DNA of 64,000 bases from the NCBI RefSeq assembly GCF_025628885.1, contig NZ_JAOTIF010000011.1, forward strand, positions 62,001 to 126,000, written 5' to 3'. Made by a program: the position numbers and the translations under genes. Position 1 is the first letter of the stretch. The number at the start of each line of letters is the position of its first letter. Of this stretch, positions 26,523-35,608 are shown in pieces. Below the pieces are notes generated by a model. It was not told the origin of the DNA and searched no databases. It saw only the letters and a list, made by a program, of their open reading frames with translations. This stretch comes from Paraflavisolibacter caeni. Its GTDB lineage: Bacteria; Bacteroidota; Bacteroidia; Chitinophagales; Chitinophagaceae.

Positions 26523-27977
26523 ATGCAATTTGAAAAAGCCTATTCTTTTGTAATTAGAAAATTGGAGCTTGAGTTACCAAAGAACCTTGCTTTTCATAAT
26601 GCTGAGCATACTAAAGATGTGGTTCAGGCGGTACAGCATTTATCAAAGAATGAAACCTTTGCCGACGGAGAGGCAATCCTGTTGTATACTGCAGCAGCTT
26701 TTCATGATTCTGGCTTCCTGGAAGCATACGATAATCATGAGGAACAATCCTGCGAACTGGCTAGAAAATTCCTTCCCAATTATGAATTCACACAGCCACA
26801 AATAGAGCAGATATGCTCTTTGATTATGGCTACAAAACTCCCTCAGACGCCCAAAGATAAGCTGGCAGCTCTTCTGTGTGATGCTGACTTATTTTATTTA
26901 GGTACAGACCGGTATTTCATGATTGCTGAAAGATTGTATAAAGAATTACGGGAAACTGGCTTGATTAATAATCGGGAAGAGTGGAAGGCTAAACAAATTG
27001 GGTTTCTCGAATCCCATCAATATTTTACCGAGCAGGCAAAAACAGAGTGCAATGAGGGAAAGGTCAAAAATCTGAATCTGCTCAAAGCAGGTAGTAAGAA
27101 GAAACAAAAACCAAAAAGTAAGAAAAGAAGAGAAATTCGTGATTATATTTCAATCATTCTGGGTGCTATCATTGCCGGGTTTGGATTAAAAGGATTTCTG
27201 GTGCCTAATTTATTCTTTGACGGCGGCATTACAGGCGTTGCTTTACTGGTGCACGAAATTTATCATTTTGACCTTGCATTGACCACCATTCTTCTGAACT
27301 TACCTTTGATTGGTTTGGGATATTTTGTAGTTAGCCACCGGTTTGCATACAAAACACTTTTTTCCGTTTTATTGTTGGGTGCCTGTTTGCTTTTGATCAA
27401 ATACCCTGTCATTACTTCCGATAAATTGCTCATTTCCATATTCGGTGGTTTTTTTATTGGCCTTGGAGCTGGTTTAGTACTAAGGTCAGGAAGCGCCTTG
27501 GATGGGTCTGAAGTATTGGCTCTATATGCCTCCAGGCGCACTTCTTTTACTATTGCAGAGTTTATTTTAGCCATTAATGTTATCATATTTACGTTTGCAG
27601 CATTCCGCTTTGGCATTGAAACCTCTCTCTACTCTATTCTTACCTATTTTACCGCTTCCCGCACCATTGATTATGTAATTGAGGGAATAGAGGCTCATAC
27701 GGGGGTAACAATTGTGTCGGGACATAGTGAAACTATAAAACACCGCATTTTAAATGAAATGGGCAGGGCAATTACTATTTATAAAGGGGAAAGAGGGTTT
27801 TTGCCCAATAATTTTGAATTAGGTAAAGATTGCGATATAATCTTCATTGTTGTATCCCGCCTTGAGCTTCGTAAGCTTAAAACCTTGGTTTTTGAAACAG
27901 ATAGCAATGCCTTCGTATTTGCTAACACCATCCGTGAAGCCGCAGGTGGAATTTTAAGCCGTCGCCAGGATCATTAA
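26523..27977 (+). CDS. HD-domain phosphohydrolase fused to YitT/DUF2179-type membrane protein
   Basis: A 484-residue fusion from ATG 26523 (the frame also opens upstream at 26442). Residues 1-180 form an HD domain with His25, His29, His61-Asp62 and Asp120/Asp122 as the metal site; such domains hydrolyse phosphate bonds, including cyclic nucleotides. A strongly basic linker (KKKQKPKSKKRREIRD) leads to a YitT-like membrane domain (about 195-400, six hydrophobic segments) with LKGFLVPNLFFDGGITGVAL and a C-terminal DUF2179 domain (about 400-484). No stop or frame change marks the junction. It lies 85 bases after the adenylate cyclase gene, so it is a plausible cAMP phosphodiesterase or cAMP-responsive membrane protein (inference). 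Confidence 0.85.
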   Translation: MQFEKAYSFVIRKLELELPKNLAFHNAEHTKDVVQAVQHLSKNETFADGEAILLYTAAAFHDSGFLEAYDNHEEQSCELARKFLPNYEFTQPQIEQICSLIMATKLPQTPKDKLAALLCDADLFYLGTDRYFMIAERLYKELRETGLINNREEWKAKQIGFLESHQYFTEQAKTECNEGKVKNLNLLKAGSKKKQKPKSKKRREIRDYISIILGAIIAGFGLKGFLVPNLFFDGGITGVALLVHEIYHFDLALTTILLNLPLIGLGYFVVSHRFAYKTLFSVLLLGACLLLIKYPVITSDKLLISIFGGFFIGLGAGLVLRSGSALDGSEVLALYASRRTSFTIAEFILAINVIIFTFAAFRFGIETSLYSILTYFTASRTIDYVIEGIEAHTGVTIVSGHSETIKHRILNEMGRAITIYKGERGFLPNNFELGKDCDIIFIVVSRLELRKLKTLVFETDSNAFVFANTIREAAGGILSRRQDH

Positions 27978-28149
27978 AAGATATCTTAAATCAGACATGT
28001 TTGTTTCCGCTTCTGGTCCTTTTAATAAATAACTGTTTTATCTCATGTTATTATCTGACTTTTTTATGCTTGCCCAAAAAGTCCAGACTCCAATTTTGCA
28101 AACCGGTATTTGACTTGACACAAAATTTATTGAATTAAAATCTTTGTAA

Positions 28150-28791
28150 ATGACGCACAACAGTGCTCTATCCGTTAAGGATACTACTGCTAACCCGGCA
28201 CCACTTGGACTCTTCGGATTTGGTATGACCACTATTTTATTAAACCTGCATAATACAGGCTTATTCGAAATGAATGCAATGATTCTGGGCATGGGAATTT
28301 TTTATGGTGGACTCGCACAGGTTTGCGCAGGTGTTCTGGAAGCCAAAAAAGGAAATACTTTCGGATTGACGGCTTTCACATCTTATGGTTTTTTCTGGCT
28401 AAGTTTAGTCGCTCTGATCGTATTGCCTAAATTAGGCTGGATGGCTGCTCCATCCAATTCTGCCATGGCGGCTTACTTAGCAATTTGGGGCATTTTTACT
28501 TCTTTACTCTTTATAGGCACAATAAGGATCAGTCGGGCTTTGCAGGTAGTTTTTGCTTCCTTGACAGTACTCTTCTTTTTGCTCGCTATTGGTGATGCTA
28601 CCGAAAGTATTACCCTGAAGCACTTTGCAGGAGTTGATGGGATCTTTTGTGGATTGGCCGCTGTCTATACTGGTGCTGCTCAGGTTATTAACGAGGTGTA
28701 TGGCAAAACGATACTGCCCTTAGGGCCAATAGAAAAATTGGGTCCTCTTCAACTTACCCGGAATTCAAAGGAGTCATCAATAGTTAATTAA
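28150..28791 (+). CDS. Acetate/succinate uptake transporter, GPR1/FUN34/YaaH family
   Basis: A 213-residue membrane protein with six predicted helices and the family signature NPAPLGLFGFGMTTILLNLH near the start. Homologues (YaaH/SatP) import acetate and succinate with protons. The conserved FYGGLAQVCAGVLEAKKGNT and FGLTAFTSYGFFW segments are present. It is transcribed alone and has a strong terminator. Direction and substrate in this organism are inferred from the family. Confidence 0.92.
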   Translation: MTHNSALSVKDTTANPAPLGLFGFGMTTILLNLHNTGLFEMNAMILGMGIFYGGLAQVCAGVLEAKKGNTFGLTAFTSYGFFWLSLVALIVLPKLGWMAAPSNSAMAAYLAIWGIFTSLLFIGTIRISRALQVVFASLTVLFFLLAIGDATESITLKHFAGVDGIFCGLAAVYTGAAQVINEVYGKTILPLGPIEKLGPLQLTRNSKESSIVN

Positions 28792-28817
28792 ACGAGTGTC
28801 ATAATTAAAAGAAATGA

Positions 28818-28860
28818 CAATGCCCCAGTTACTGAATTATGCAACTGGGGCGTTGTTTTT
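28818..28860 (+). terminator. Rho-independent terminator after the acetate transporter
   Basis: Thirteen-base stem caatgccccagtt / aactggggcgttg (one G-T pair) with a 12-base AT-rich loop and a following T5 run. Confidence 0.9.
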
Positions 28861-28925
28861 ATAGCATAAACACTGATAACTGTTCAAAAAATAAAAACCA
28901 CAACTGACCTCTATAAACTAAATTT

Positions 28926-28933
28926 TATATTTG
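28926..28933 (+). promoter_or_regulatory. Candidate -7 element (TATATTTG) for glnS
   Basis: Exact TAnnTTTG match 19 bases before the glnS start codon. Confidence 0.45.
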
Positions 28934-28952
28934 CCAACCTTAAAACAGTTGC

Positions 28953-30620
28953 ATGAGCGAAGAAAAAAGTTTGAATTTTATAGAAGAGATCATTGAAGAG
29001 GATCTAAAGAGTGGAAAATATAATTCCATTATAACCCGTTTTCCTCCGGAGCCGAATGGCTATTTACATATAGGTCATGCTAAAAGCATTTGCCTGAACT
29101 TTGGTTTAAGCAAAAAATACGGTGGTTACACAAACCTTCGGTTCGATGATACAAACCCTGTAACTGAAGAAACTGAATATGTTGAAAGTATCAAAGAAGA
29201 TGTAAAATGGTTGGGCTTTGAATGGAAAAACGAGCTTTTTGCTTCAGATTATTTTGAGCAATTGTATGCCTTTGCCCTTACGCTAATTCGCAAAGGACTG
29301 GCTTACGTAGACGACTCTTCGGCTGAAGAGATTGCTGCTATGAAAGGTACGCCCACTGAACCAGGAAAAGATAGTCCTTTTCGAAACCGCAGTATCGAAG
29401 AAAATCTTCAGCTTTTCGAAGAAATGAGAGCTGGAAAATATCCCGATGGTTCTAGGGTGCTTCGTGCAAAAATTGATATGGCTAGTCCAAACATGCACAT
29501 GCGCGATCCAGTTATCTACCGTATCAAGCATGCCCATCATCACCGTACTGCTGATAAATGGTGCATCTACCCAATGTACGACTTTGCTCATGGCCAAAGC
29601 GATAGCATTGAAAATGTTACACACTCAATTTGTACTCTGGAATTTATTCCCCATCGTGAACTGTATGAGTGGTTTATAAATAAATTGGAAATATTTCCTT
29701 CCAGGCAATATGAATTTGCTCGTTTGAACCTCACCTATACAGTAATGAGCAAACGCAAACTACTGCAATTAGTACAGGAGAAATATGTTGAAAGCTGGGA
29801 TGACCCTCGCATGCCTACAATTAGTGGTCTACGCCGTAGGGGATATACGCCTGAATCGATCCGGGATTTCTGCGACCGCATTGGTGTAGCGAAAAGAGAA
29901 AATCTTATTGATGTTGGCCTTCTGGAGTTTTGTGTGCGCGAGCATTTAAATAAAGTGGCCCTCCGGCGTATGGTTGTGTTCGACCCATTAAAAGTGGTCA
30001 TAACAAATTACCCCGAAACACAAGGTGCTGAAATGCTGGTTGGTGAAGATAATCCCGAAGATCCGGCAAGCGCTAACCGTGAAATTCCTTTTGGAAAAGA
30101 ATTGTACATAGAACGTGAGGATTTTATGGAAAACCCGCCAAAGAAGTTTTTCCGTCTTTTCCCTGGCGGCATGGTACGTTTGAAACATGCATATATTATC
30201 AAATGCGATGAAGCTATCAAGGACGAAGCTGGTAATATCACTGAACTACATTGCACCTATATCCCTGAGAGTAAAAGCGGAAGCGATACTTCTGGAATTA
30301 ATGTCAAAGGCACCCTGCATTGGGTAGCAGTGCAAAACGCTATAACTGCCGAGGTGCGGCTATATGATCGTTTATTCCAGGTGGAGGACCCTTCTAGTGA
30401 AGAAGGAGATTTTAAAGATTATATAAATGAAAATTCTCTGCAAACAGTAACTACAGCTTATGCTGAACCAGCATTGAAAAATGCAAAAATGAACGAACGC
30501 TACCAGTTTCTTAGGAAAGGTTATTTCACCTTGGATACAAAAGATACATATGCGCGGTTGGTATTCAACAGGACTGTAACCCTTAAAGATACTTGGGCAA
30601 AAGAGCAGAAAAAGGGATAA
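28953..30620 (+). CDS. glnS: Glutaminyl-tRNA synthetase
   Basis: A 555-residue class I aminoacyl-tRNA synthetase that charges tRNA-Gln. The HIGH-type motif is residues 39-42 in [14 protein letters not shown], and the second signature is MSKR at 265-268 (TVMSKRKLL). The N-terminal catalytic half and C-terminal beta-barrel anticodon-binding half ([12 protein letters not shown] … KAPxx) have full-length proportions. Its presence means this organism charges tRNA-Gln directly and does not rely only on the Glu-tRNA amidotransferase route. Confidence 0.97.
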   Translation: MSEEKSLNFIEEIIEEDLKSGKYNSIITRFPPEPNGYLHIGHAKSICLNFGLSKKYGGYTNLRFDDTNPVTEETEYVESIKEDVKWLGFEWKNELFASDYFEQLYAFALTLIRKGLAYVDDSSAEEIAAMKGTPTEPGKDSPFRNRSIEENLQLFEEMRAGKYPDGSRVLRAKIDMASPNMHMRDPVIYRIKHAHHHRTADKWCIYPMYDFAHGQSDSIENVTHSICTLEFIPHRELYEWFINKLEIFPSRQYEFARLNLTYTVMSKRKLLQLVQEKYVESWDDPRMPTISGLRRRGYTPESIRDFCDRIGVAKRENLIDVGLLEFCVREHLNKVALRRMVVFDPLKVVITNYPETQGAEMLVGEDNPEDPASANREIPFGKELYIEREDFMENPPKKFFRLFPGGMVRLKHAYIIKCDEAIKDEAGNITELHCTYIPESKSGSDTSGINVKGTLHWVAVQNAITAEVRLYDRLFQVEDPSSEEGDFKDYINENSLQTVTTAYAEPALKNAKMNERYQFLRKGYFTLDTKDTYARLVFNRTVTLKDTWAKEQKKG

Positions 30621-30646
30621 TGTTTTGAAAATTGAAAAAATGTAGC

Positions 30647-30694
30647 TACCCTGTTTTCTGTTTCCAACTAGGCATAATAACAGAAAACAGGGTA
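30647..30694. terminator. Long inverted repeat between convergent glnS and serine hydrolase genes
   Basis: Perfect 14-base arms taccctgttttctg / cagaaaacagggta enclose a 20-base loop. It lies just beyond glnS and ahead of the opposing gene's end, so it probably ends both transcripts. Confidence 0.6.
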
Positions 30695-30707
30695 TGTGAT
30701 TATTATG

Positions 30708-32222
30708 TTATCCTTTCGTGAATCTGTAGCCATCTGTTTCTACGTATTCATTTTGCTTTGTTACTACTGCCTGAACTTTCCCATTACTGATTTCAAATCG
30801 GACTGAAAATATTCCATATTCAATATTATTATATTGCATAAGCCATTCTCCATTATCCATGTAAACTAATGTCGCATGCAAATCAGGGTGTGTATTGAAG
30901 CTGATTTTTAATTTATTCCCAGTCTGGGTAATAGTGATGGTTCCATATAATTCATTGTTATAAACACCTGTGTAGGAGTTTAATGGTAGCTCCGGCTTTT
31001 TATTCTTTATTCTTGCTTTCCAGCCGTCAATATTATTCAGCTGTTCCTCCATTCCTTTTTTAAAGCCGGGCAGCTGTTGCAAACTGCGGTTTACATATGG
31101 CATTCCTAAATATGCGTCGAGAATTTGGTAACGTAGCGCTTCAAAGAATCCCTGGTTGTCGTTATTGGTTAAAATCGCAATCCCTAATCTTTCCTCAGGT
31201 ACAAAACACACATTGCTTACCATTCCGGCTGCACCACCAGTATGGGAATATACAGCACGGCCGTTGTAATCATATGCTGTTAACCCTAATCCATAGCCTC
31301 TGAAATGTATTGGAAATATTGAGGATTTGCGGCTACTGGTTATTATATTGATATCCCTGGTCTTTTGTAAGACTTGAAAAGGCAAGATCTGCCGCCCTTT
31401 GAAGCGTCCGCTGTCCAACTGCAGCAATAGCCAGTGTGAAAGATCGCTTACATTACTGATAATAGATGCCGCAGGGGCGAGATTATTCCAATTGTCGTAG
31501 GGTACTTTCTGCAAAGTTCCTGTGTAGCTTGTTGTATAAGGAGTAGCTGCATTCTTCTGTTCTCCAATTCCTGTTGAAAGTATCATAGTACTTTTCATTT
31601 GCAATGGCAATACAATACTATCTCTGATAAAATCTTCCCAGCTTTTGCCAGTTACTATTGGAATTACCTCTCCTGCGGTTAAGTAGCAACTATTGCAATA
31701 ACCATAATCCTGCCGGAATACTTGTGATGGTTTCAGCAATCCCATGCGTTGCATGATTTCCTGCCTGTTCAGTTTTGTATTCCAAAAGGTCATATCACCT
31801 TGGAAGGTTTTAGTTCCAATCCGGTGAGATAGCAAATCCCGTATTGTAACTAGTCTGGTACTTGTGGAATCATACAGTCTATAGTCAGGAAAATATTTAG
31901 TGATCGGATCGTTCAAAGAAAGCTTCCCTCTGGTTTCTAAAAGAGATAATGCTGTTCCTGTAAACAACTTCGTATTACTGGCGATCATAAACAGCGTATG
32001 CTCGTCAACAGGCTCCCTGGTTTGAATGTTTCGAACACCATAACCCTTTAAAATATCTGTTTTGCCATCTTTTACAATAACAATGGATAATCCTGGTAAA
32101 GCCCAGTCTTTCAATCCCTGTTGAATATACTTGTCTAAGCTATCTTTAATAAAGTCGGGTACTTGTGCAGTTGCAATCTGCTTTATAATAATAAAGGAAA
32201 GCAACAAGTAAAGCTTTTTCAT
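30708..32222 (-). CDS. Exported serine hydrolase (class C beta-lactamase/esterase family)
   Basis: A 504-residue protein with a signal peptide (about 1-20, SFIIIKQIATAQ). The beta-lactamase-fold domain carries Ser82-x-x-Lys85 (ASNTKLFTGT), Tyr175-Cys-Asn177 and the later HTG (YSHTGGAAG), the three motifs of class C beta-lactamase-like hydrolases. The remaining ~120 C-terminal residues form a lipocalin-like/DUF3471 beta domain. Such proteins are more often esterases or peptidases than resistance enzymes; resistance is not predicted. Located in the periplasm. Confidence 0.92.
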   Translation of the reverse strand: MKKLYLLLSFIIIKQIATAQVPDFIKDSLDKYIQQGLKDWALPGLSIVIVKDGKTDILKGYGVRNIQTREPVDEHTLFMIASNTKLFTGTALSLLETRGKLSLNDPITKYFPDYRLYDSTSTRLVTIRDLLSHRIGTKTFQGDMTFWNTKLNRQEIMQRMGLLKPSQVFRQDYGYCNSCYLTAGEVIPIVTGKSWEDFIRDSIVLPLQMKSTMILSTGIGEQKNAATPYTTSYTGTLQKVPYDNWNNLAPAASIISNVSDLSHWLLLQLDSGRFKGRQILPFQVLQKTRDINIITSSRKSSIFPIHFRGYGLGLTAYDYNGRAVYSHTGGAAGMVSNVCFVPEERLGIAILTNNDNQGFFEALRYQILDAYLGMPYVNRSLQQLPGFKKGMEEQLNNIDGWKARIKNKKPELPLNSYTGVYNNELYGTITITQTGNKLKISFNTHPDLHATLVYMDNGEWLMQYNNIEYGIFSVRFEISNGKVQAVVTKQNEYVETDGYRFTKG

Positions 32223-32258
32223 TCTTAATAAAGAAATGTTGAGTTGTTATTGCCGTAT

Positions 32259-32765
32259 TTACCTGTTCAAGATTTCTTTCGCTTCATAGTTCAACGTATC
32301 GAGAACAACTGCATGAATATCTTTTTCTTTTTGATTCAGAATGATTTCTAGCAATTGTTTATTCAAATCTGTGGCCCGGGCGTCAGGTGGTAATACATTG
32401 GCAATCTGATTGATCGTGATCATATTCTGATCTTTGAGATTGCGTACAGCCTCCCAGGCAACACGGCTCACATAAATCTGTTGTGAGGAGTTGTACTCAA
32501 ACTCCTGTTTAATGTTATCTATCAAGACCATTTGCATTTCTTTAGCAGTGTATTGAGGTTGACTCACACGGCTAATCAGGTTAGGGAGAGCAATCCTTTC
32601 AGTTAGCATAACAAGTCGCTCATAGGCCTGCAGTTGTAGCGGAATAGAATTGAAAAATTCTTTCGGAGCTTGGATTTTTTTTGGTTTTTTAGATTGAAAG
32701 TAACTTACGATAGCAATAAATAGAGCCACAACTGAAATAATAAGTGAAATAGAGGTTTCTTCCAT
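32259..32765 (-). CDS. Membrane-anchored conserved Bacteroidota protein
   Basis: A 168-residue protein with one N-terminal membrane helix (about 6-24, SLIISVVALFIAIVSYF) and a basic cytosolic tail. The soluble part is helical (LQAYERLVMLTERIALPNL, DNIKQEFEYNSSQQIYVS). It resembles a conserved Bacteroidota family of unknown function (possibly DUF7935). It is transcribed divergently from the IscA-like gene and follows the same direction as the serine hydrolase. Confidence 0.8.
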   Translation of the reverse strand: MEETSISLIISVVALFIAIVSYFQSKKPKKIQAPKEFFNSIPLQLQAYERLVMLTERIALPNLISRVSQPQYTAKEMQMVLIDNIKQEFEYNSSQQIYVSRVAWEAVRNLKDQNMITINQIANVLPPDARATDLNKQLLEIILNQKEKDIHAVVLDTLNYEAKEILNR

Positions 32766-32882
32766 AAATTTTGTGTTTGAAGAAAAGTTTGAAGTATCCT
32801 AGGCGTTTAAACTTTTCAGACCGCAAAAATAAAGAAGTTGTGAAACTGCAATTCCATGACAATTGTTTTGTTCAGCTATTAA

Positions 32883-32890
32883 TAAATTTG
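32883..32890 (+). promoter_or_regulatory. Candidate -7 element (TAAATTTG) for the IscA-like gene
   Basis: Exact TAnnTTTG match ending four bases before the ATG at 32895, so the transcript would be leaderless or nearly so if this element is used. Confidence 0.35.
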
Positions 32891-32894
32891 TTTT

Positions 32895-33239
32895 ATGGAA
32901 ATAATAACACAATCACCAGTGAGATTTACTGAAGGTGCATTACAGGAATTGATGCGTTTGATGAGTGAGCCAGGCTTTGATAAGTCGAATTATTTACGAA
33001 TTGGCGTAAAAGGTGGCGGTTGTTCCGGGCTTTCTTATGTGTTGGGATTCGATCAAAAAAAGGATGCTGACCAGCAATATGAGTTTGAGGGGCTTACCTT
33101 TATAATGGAAAAAGCACATGAGTTATACCTTTTCGGAATGGAAATTGACTGGCAGGGGGGATTAAATAGTCGCGGCTTTACCTTTAGAAACCCAAATGCT
33201 TCTTCTACTTGTGGATGCGGAACCAGTTTTGCCGTATAA
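32895..33239 (+). CDS. HesB/IscA family iron-sulfur cluster carrier
   Basis: A 114-residue A-type carrier. The cluster ligands Cys43 (GGGCSGLSYVLGF), Cys106 and Cys108 (STCGCGTSF) are all present. Such proteins take 2Fe-2S or 4Fe-4S clusters from the assembly scaffold to target apoproteins. It is closest in size to IscA/ErpA/SufA; the exact subtype cannot be told from sequence alone. No other cluster-assembly gene lies in the window. Confidence 0.95.
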   Translation: MEIITQSPVRFTEGALQELMRLMSEPGFDKSNYLRIGVKGGGCSGLSYVLGFDQKKDADQQYEFEGLTFIMEKAHELYLFGMEIDWQGGLNSRGFTFRNPNASSTCGCGTSFAV

Positions 33240-33257
33240 GTAAATAGTCAACTTATT

Positions 33258-35477
33258 TCAGGACTTTTCTTCGACAATCCATACAAGGTCGCCAACTTCT
33301 AAAACCGTGGTAGATTCAGGATTTAGAATGCGTTTTCCATTTCTTTCTATCCCTACCACTAAGGCTGTGGCATTTTTTCGAATCCCGGATTCGCTGATTG
33401 TTTTATTGACAAAAGGAGAGTCATGCATGATTGTGAACTTTTCTAACTCTACTTGAATGTCTTTTTGACTTTCTAATAATTTCTTATCAGGTCGAAGGAT
33501 AGCATTCATTTTCTTTTCCTGTACATCTGTACATATGATATATAATTTATCTCCAGGAAAAATGCAATCATCTTTTTTGGGTATGGTAATGGTCAGTCTG
33601 CCACGCTTGATCATAGCTATATTGATACCGATCTGTTCCCTCCATCTTAATTCTCCAAGTGTTTTACCAATCACTGCTGATTCTGGCAAAATATCAAATG
33701 TTGTAAGATGTGCATCCCAGGGAGCTAGGGCTGCATTTCTTTTGCCTGCTTGTAATTCCATTGCTTTTAACTCTTCTTGTAACTCCTTGTCATTCAGATT
33801 ACTTATAAACCTTTTTTCCAAAGCATCGTAAAGTGTCTGAATTTTTTTGCGGAGGATACTAAAAAGTGTAGCCATCAATACCGCCGCATATAAAGCTATG
33901 GCAAATGAAAAAAATCTGCTGAGTAAAAAGATGATAAAAAACAAGGCGAGACTGAGCTTGATGCCTCGCATCAACCAAATGGGGCCTTTATATTTTTGTT
34001 GGGCAAAAATTCTTGCAAATGAGTCTGTTTGCTCGTTTCTGACTGTTAGCCCCCATAAAAAAGGTGCCATCAGCAATAAGGTAAGTGCCGACGCTGCAAC
34101 AGGTCCAAAACTGTCATCAAGATATATGCCCACCCATGGCAATACATAGTAAGCAGAAAGATAAATAATGGCTATGATGATTACCGAGAATAATATCAGG
34201 TTAATCAAAAATTCCTTTATAACTTTCTGCCAGTCGCTCACCGATGTGAGTGTTACTGCTTCAGAGCTATACTTGGCCAACGAAGTCTTTAACCTTTCAG
34301 GAAGATTTTTTTCGATCCAATTAAATAAAGGTGTGCTAGCCCTGATAAGATAAGGCGTTGTAAAAGTTGTGATTCCTGATACGGCTACAATTGTGGGATA
34401 AAGGAATTCGCTAGTGACTTTTAAGCTATTACCTAGAGCGGCAATAATAAAAGAAAACTCTCCAATTTGTGCAAGACTCATGCCCGTTTGTATGGATACC
34501 TTAAGCGTGTTGCCCGAGATAAAGGCTCCAAATCCTGTAGTAAGTATTTTACCTAAAATACAAACCCCTGTAATGAGAAGTATTGGCCCTATATATTCTG
34601 CCATCATTCCCAGGTTAATCAGCATGCCAACCGAAACAAAAAAAATCGCCCCGAATAGATCTTTGACAGGCCTTACTAGATGTTCTATGGTTTCTGCCTT
34701 TGTCGTTTCTGCAAGCAGAGAACCCATAACAAAGGCGCCAAGAGCAGGAGAGAACCCTGCTTGTGTTGTTAAAAAAACCATCAGTAGGCACATGGCAATG
34801 GATACGATTAAAAGAATTTCATCATTCAATATGTTGCTCGCCTTCTTTAACAAAGAGGGAATAAAAAAGATGCCTGTAATAAACCAGAGTATAAGAAAAA
34901 AAGCAAGTTTGAGTATGGATATAAACGTATCAATACTGACTACCTGCTTTGTAGTAGTGAATGTGGACAGCAGGACAAGAATGGCAATTGCAATGATGTC
35001 TTCAACGATCAGGATGCCGAAGACTAATGTAGCGAACTTTTTCTTCTTTAAATTCAGTTCGTCAATCGCCTTTATAATAATGGTTGTCGACGAAATGGCA
35101 AGTAAAGCTCCAAGGAAAATGCTGTCCATAAATGACCAGCCTAGCAATTGCCCTGTTGCATAACCTATTACTGACATACCTACAGCTTCCGCTGTAGCAG
35201 CTACAGAGGATGACCCTCCAACATGTACCAGCTTTTTAAAACTGAATTCAAGACCTAGACTGAATAGAAGAAAAATAACACCTATTTCCGCCCATACTTG
35301 TACATTATGTACTTCTAGGATAGTTGGAAAAAGCGTGAAATTCGGACTTACCAATATGCCTGCAATGATATAGCCAAGGACAAGCGGTTGTTTCAACTTT
35401 CTAAAAAGTAAAGTTATGGCAGCCGCTGCTCCCAGTATCAATGCAAGATCCGTGATTAATGGTGGTAAGTGATTCAT
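33258..35477 (-). CDS. CPA2-family cation:proton antiporter with two RCK-C domains
   Basis: A 739-residue membrane protein. The first ~400 residues are a Kef-type sodium/proton-exchanger domain with about 12 helices (SLGLEFSFKKLVHVGGSS, FLGALLAISSTTIIIKAI, GAFVMGSLLAET). Additional membrane segments follow (about 410-560). The C-terminal ~180 residues contain two TrkA-C (RCK-C) domains, seen in GKTLGELRWREQIGINIAMI and NKTISESGIRKNATALVVGI. No RCK-N Rossmann domain lies between the membrane part and the RCK-C pair. It probably exchanges K+ or Na+ for protons; regulation by a small ligand at RCK-C is inferred. Confidence 0.9.
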   Translation of the reverse strand: MNHLPPLITDLALILGAAAAITLLFRKLKQPLVLGYIIAGILVSPNFTLFPTILEVHNVQVWAEIGVIFLLFSLGLEFSFKKLVHVGGSSSVAATAEAVGMSVIGYATGQLLGWSFMDSIFLGALLAISSTTIIIKAIDELNLKKKKFATLVFGILIVEDIIAIAILVLLSTFTTTKQVVSIDTFISILKLAFFLILWFITGIFFIPSLLKKASNILNDEILLIVSIAMCLLMVFLTTQAGFSPALGAFVMGSLLAETTKAETIEHLVRPVKDLFGAIFFVSVGMLINLGMMAEYIGPILLITGVCILGKILTTGFGAFISGNTLKVSIQTGMSLAQIGEFSFIIAALGNSLKVTSEFLYPTIVAVSGITTFTTPYLIRASTPLFNWIEKNLPERLKTSLAKYSSEAVTLTSVSDWQKVIKEFLINLILFSVIIIAIIYLSAYYVLPWVGIYLDDSFGPVAASALTLLLMAPFLWGLTVRNEQTDSFARIFAQQKYKGPIWLMRGIKLSLALFFIIFLLSRFFSFAIALYAAVLMATLFSILRKKIQTLYDALEKRFISNLNDKELQEELKAMELQAGKRNAALAPWDAHLTTFDILPESAVIGKTLGELRWREQIGINIAMIKRGRLTITIPKKDDCIFPGDKLYIICTDVQEKKMNAILRPDKKLLESQKDIQVELEKFTIMHDSPFVNKTISESGIRKNATALVVGIERNGKRILNPESTTVLEVGDLVWIVEEKS

Positions 35478-35499
35478 ATGCTCATAACCATGTTCGATC

Positions 35500-35507
35500 C
35501 AAAAATA
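35500..35507 (-). promoter_or_regulatory. Candidate -7 element (TATTTTTG) for the antiporter
   Basis: Exact TAnnTTTG match on the minus strand, 22 bases upstream of the antiporter start codon. Confidence 0.45.
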
Positions 35508-35554
35508 AATAAAAGCAACCGTTAAGACGCCTACAGATAATCCTATAAAAAAGC

Positions 35555-35586
35555 AAAAAGGCCTGTATTCGAATACAGGCCTTTTT
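35555..35586 (-). terminator. Perfect palindromic terminator after secDF
   Basis: A 32-base perfect palindrome (arms aaaaaggcctgtattc and its complement). Reading in the secDF direction, a GC-rich stem is followed by T5. It lies 22 bases beyond the secDF stop and can act on both strands. Confidence 0.88.
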
Positions 35587-35608
35587 AATAAATACTTATC
35601 TATAATAC

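Noticed and set aside
34414-35163. A 249-codon plus-strand frame opposite the antiporter gene
   Set aside because: The antiporter frame on the minus strand has full-length family matches; this is its antisense shadow.
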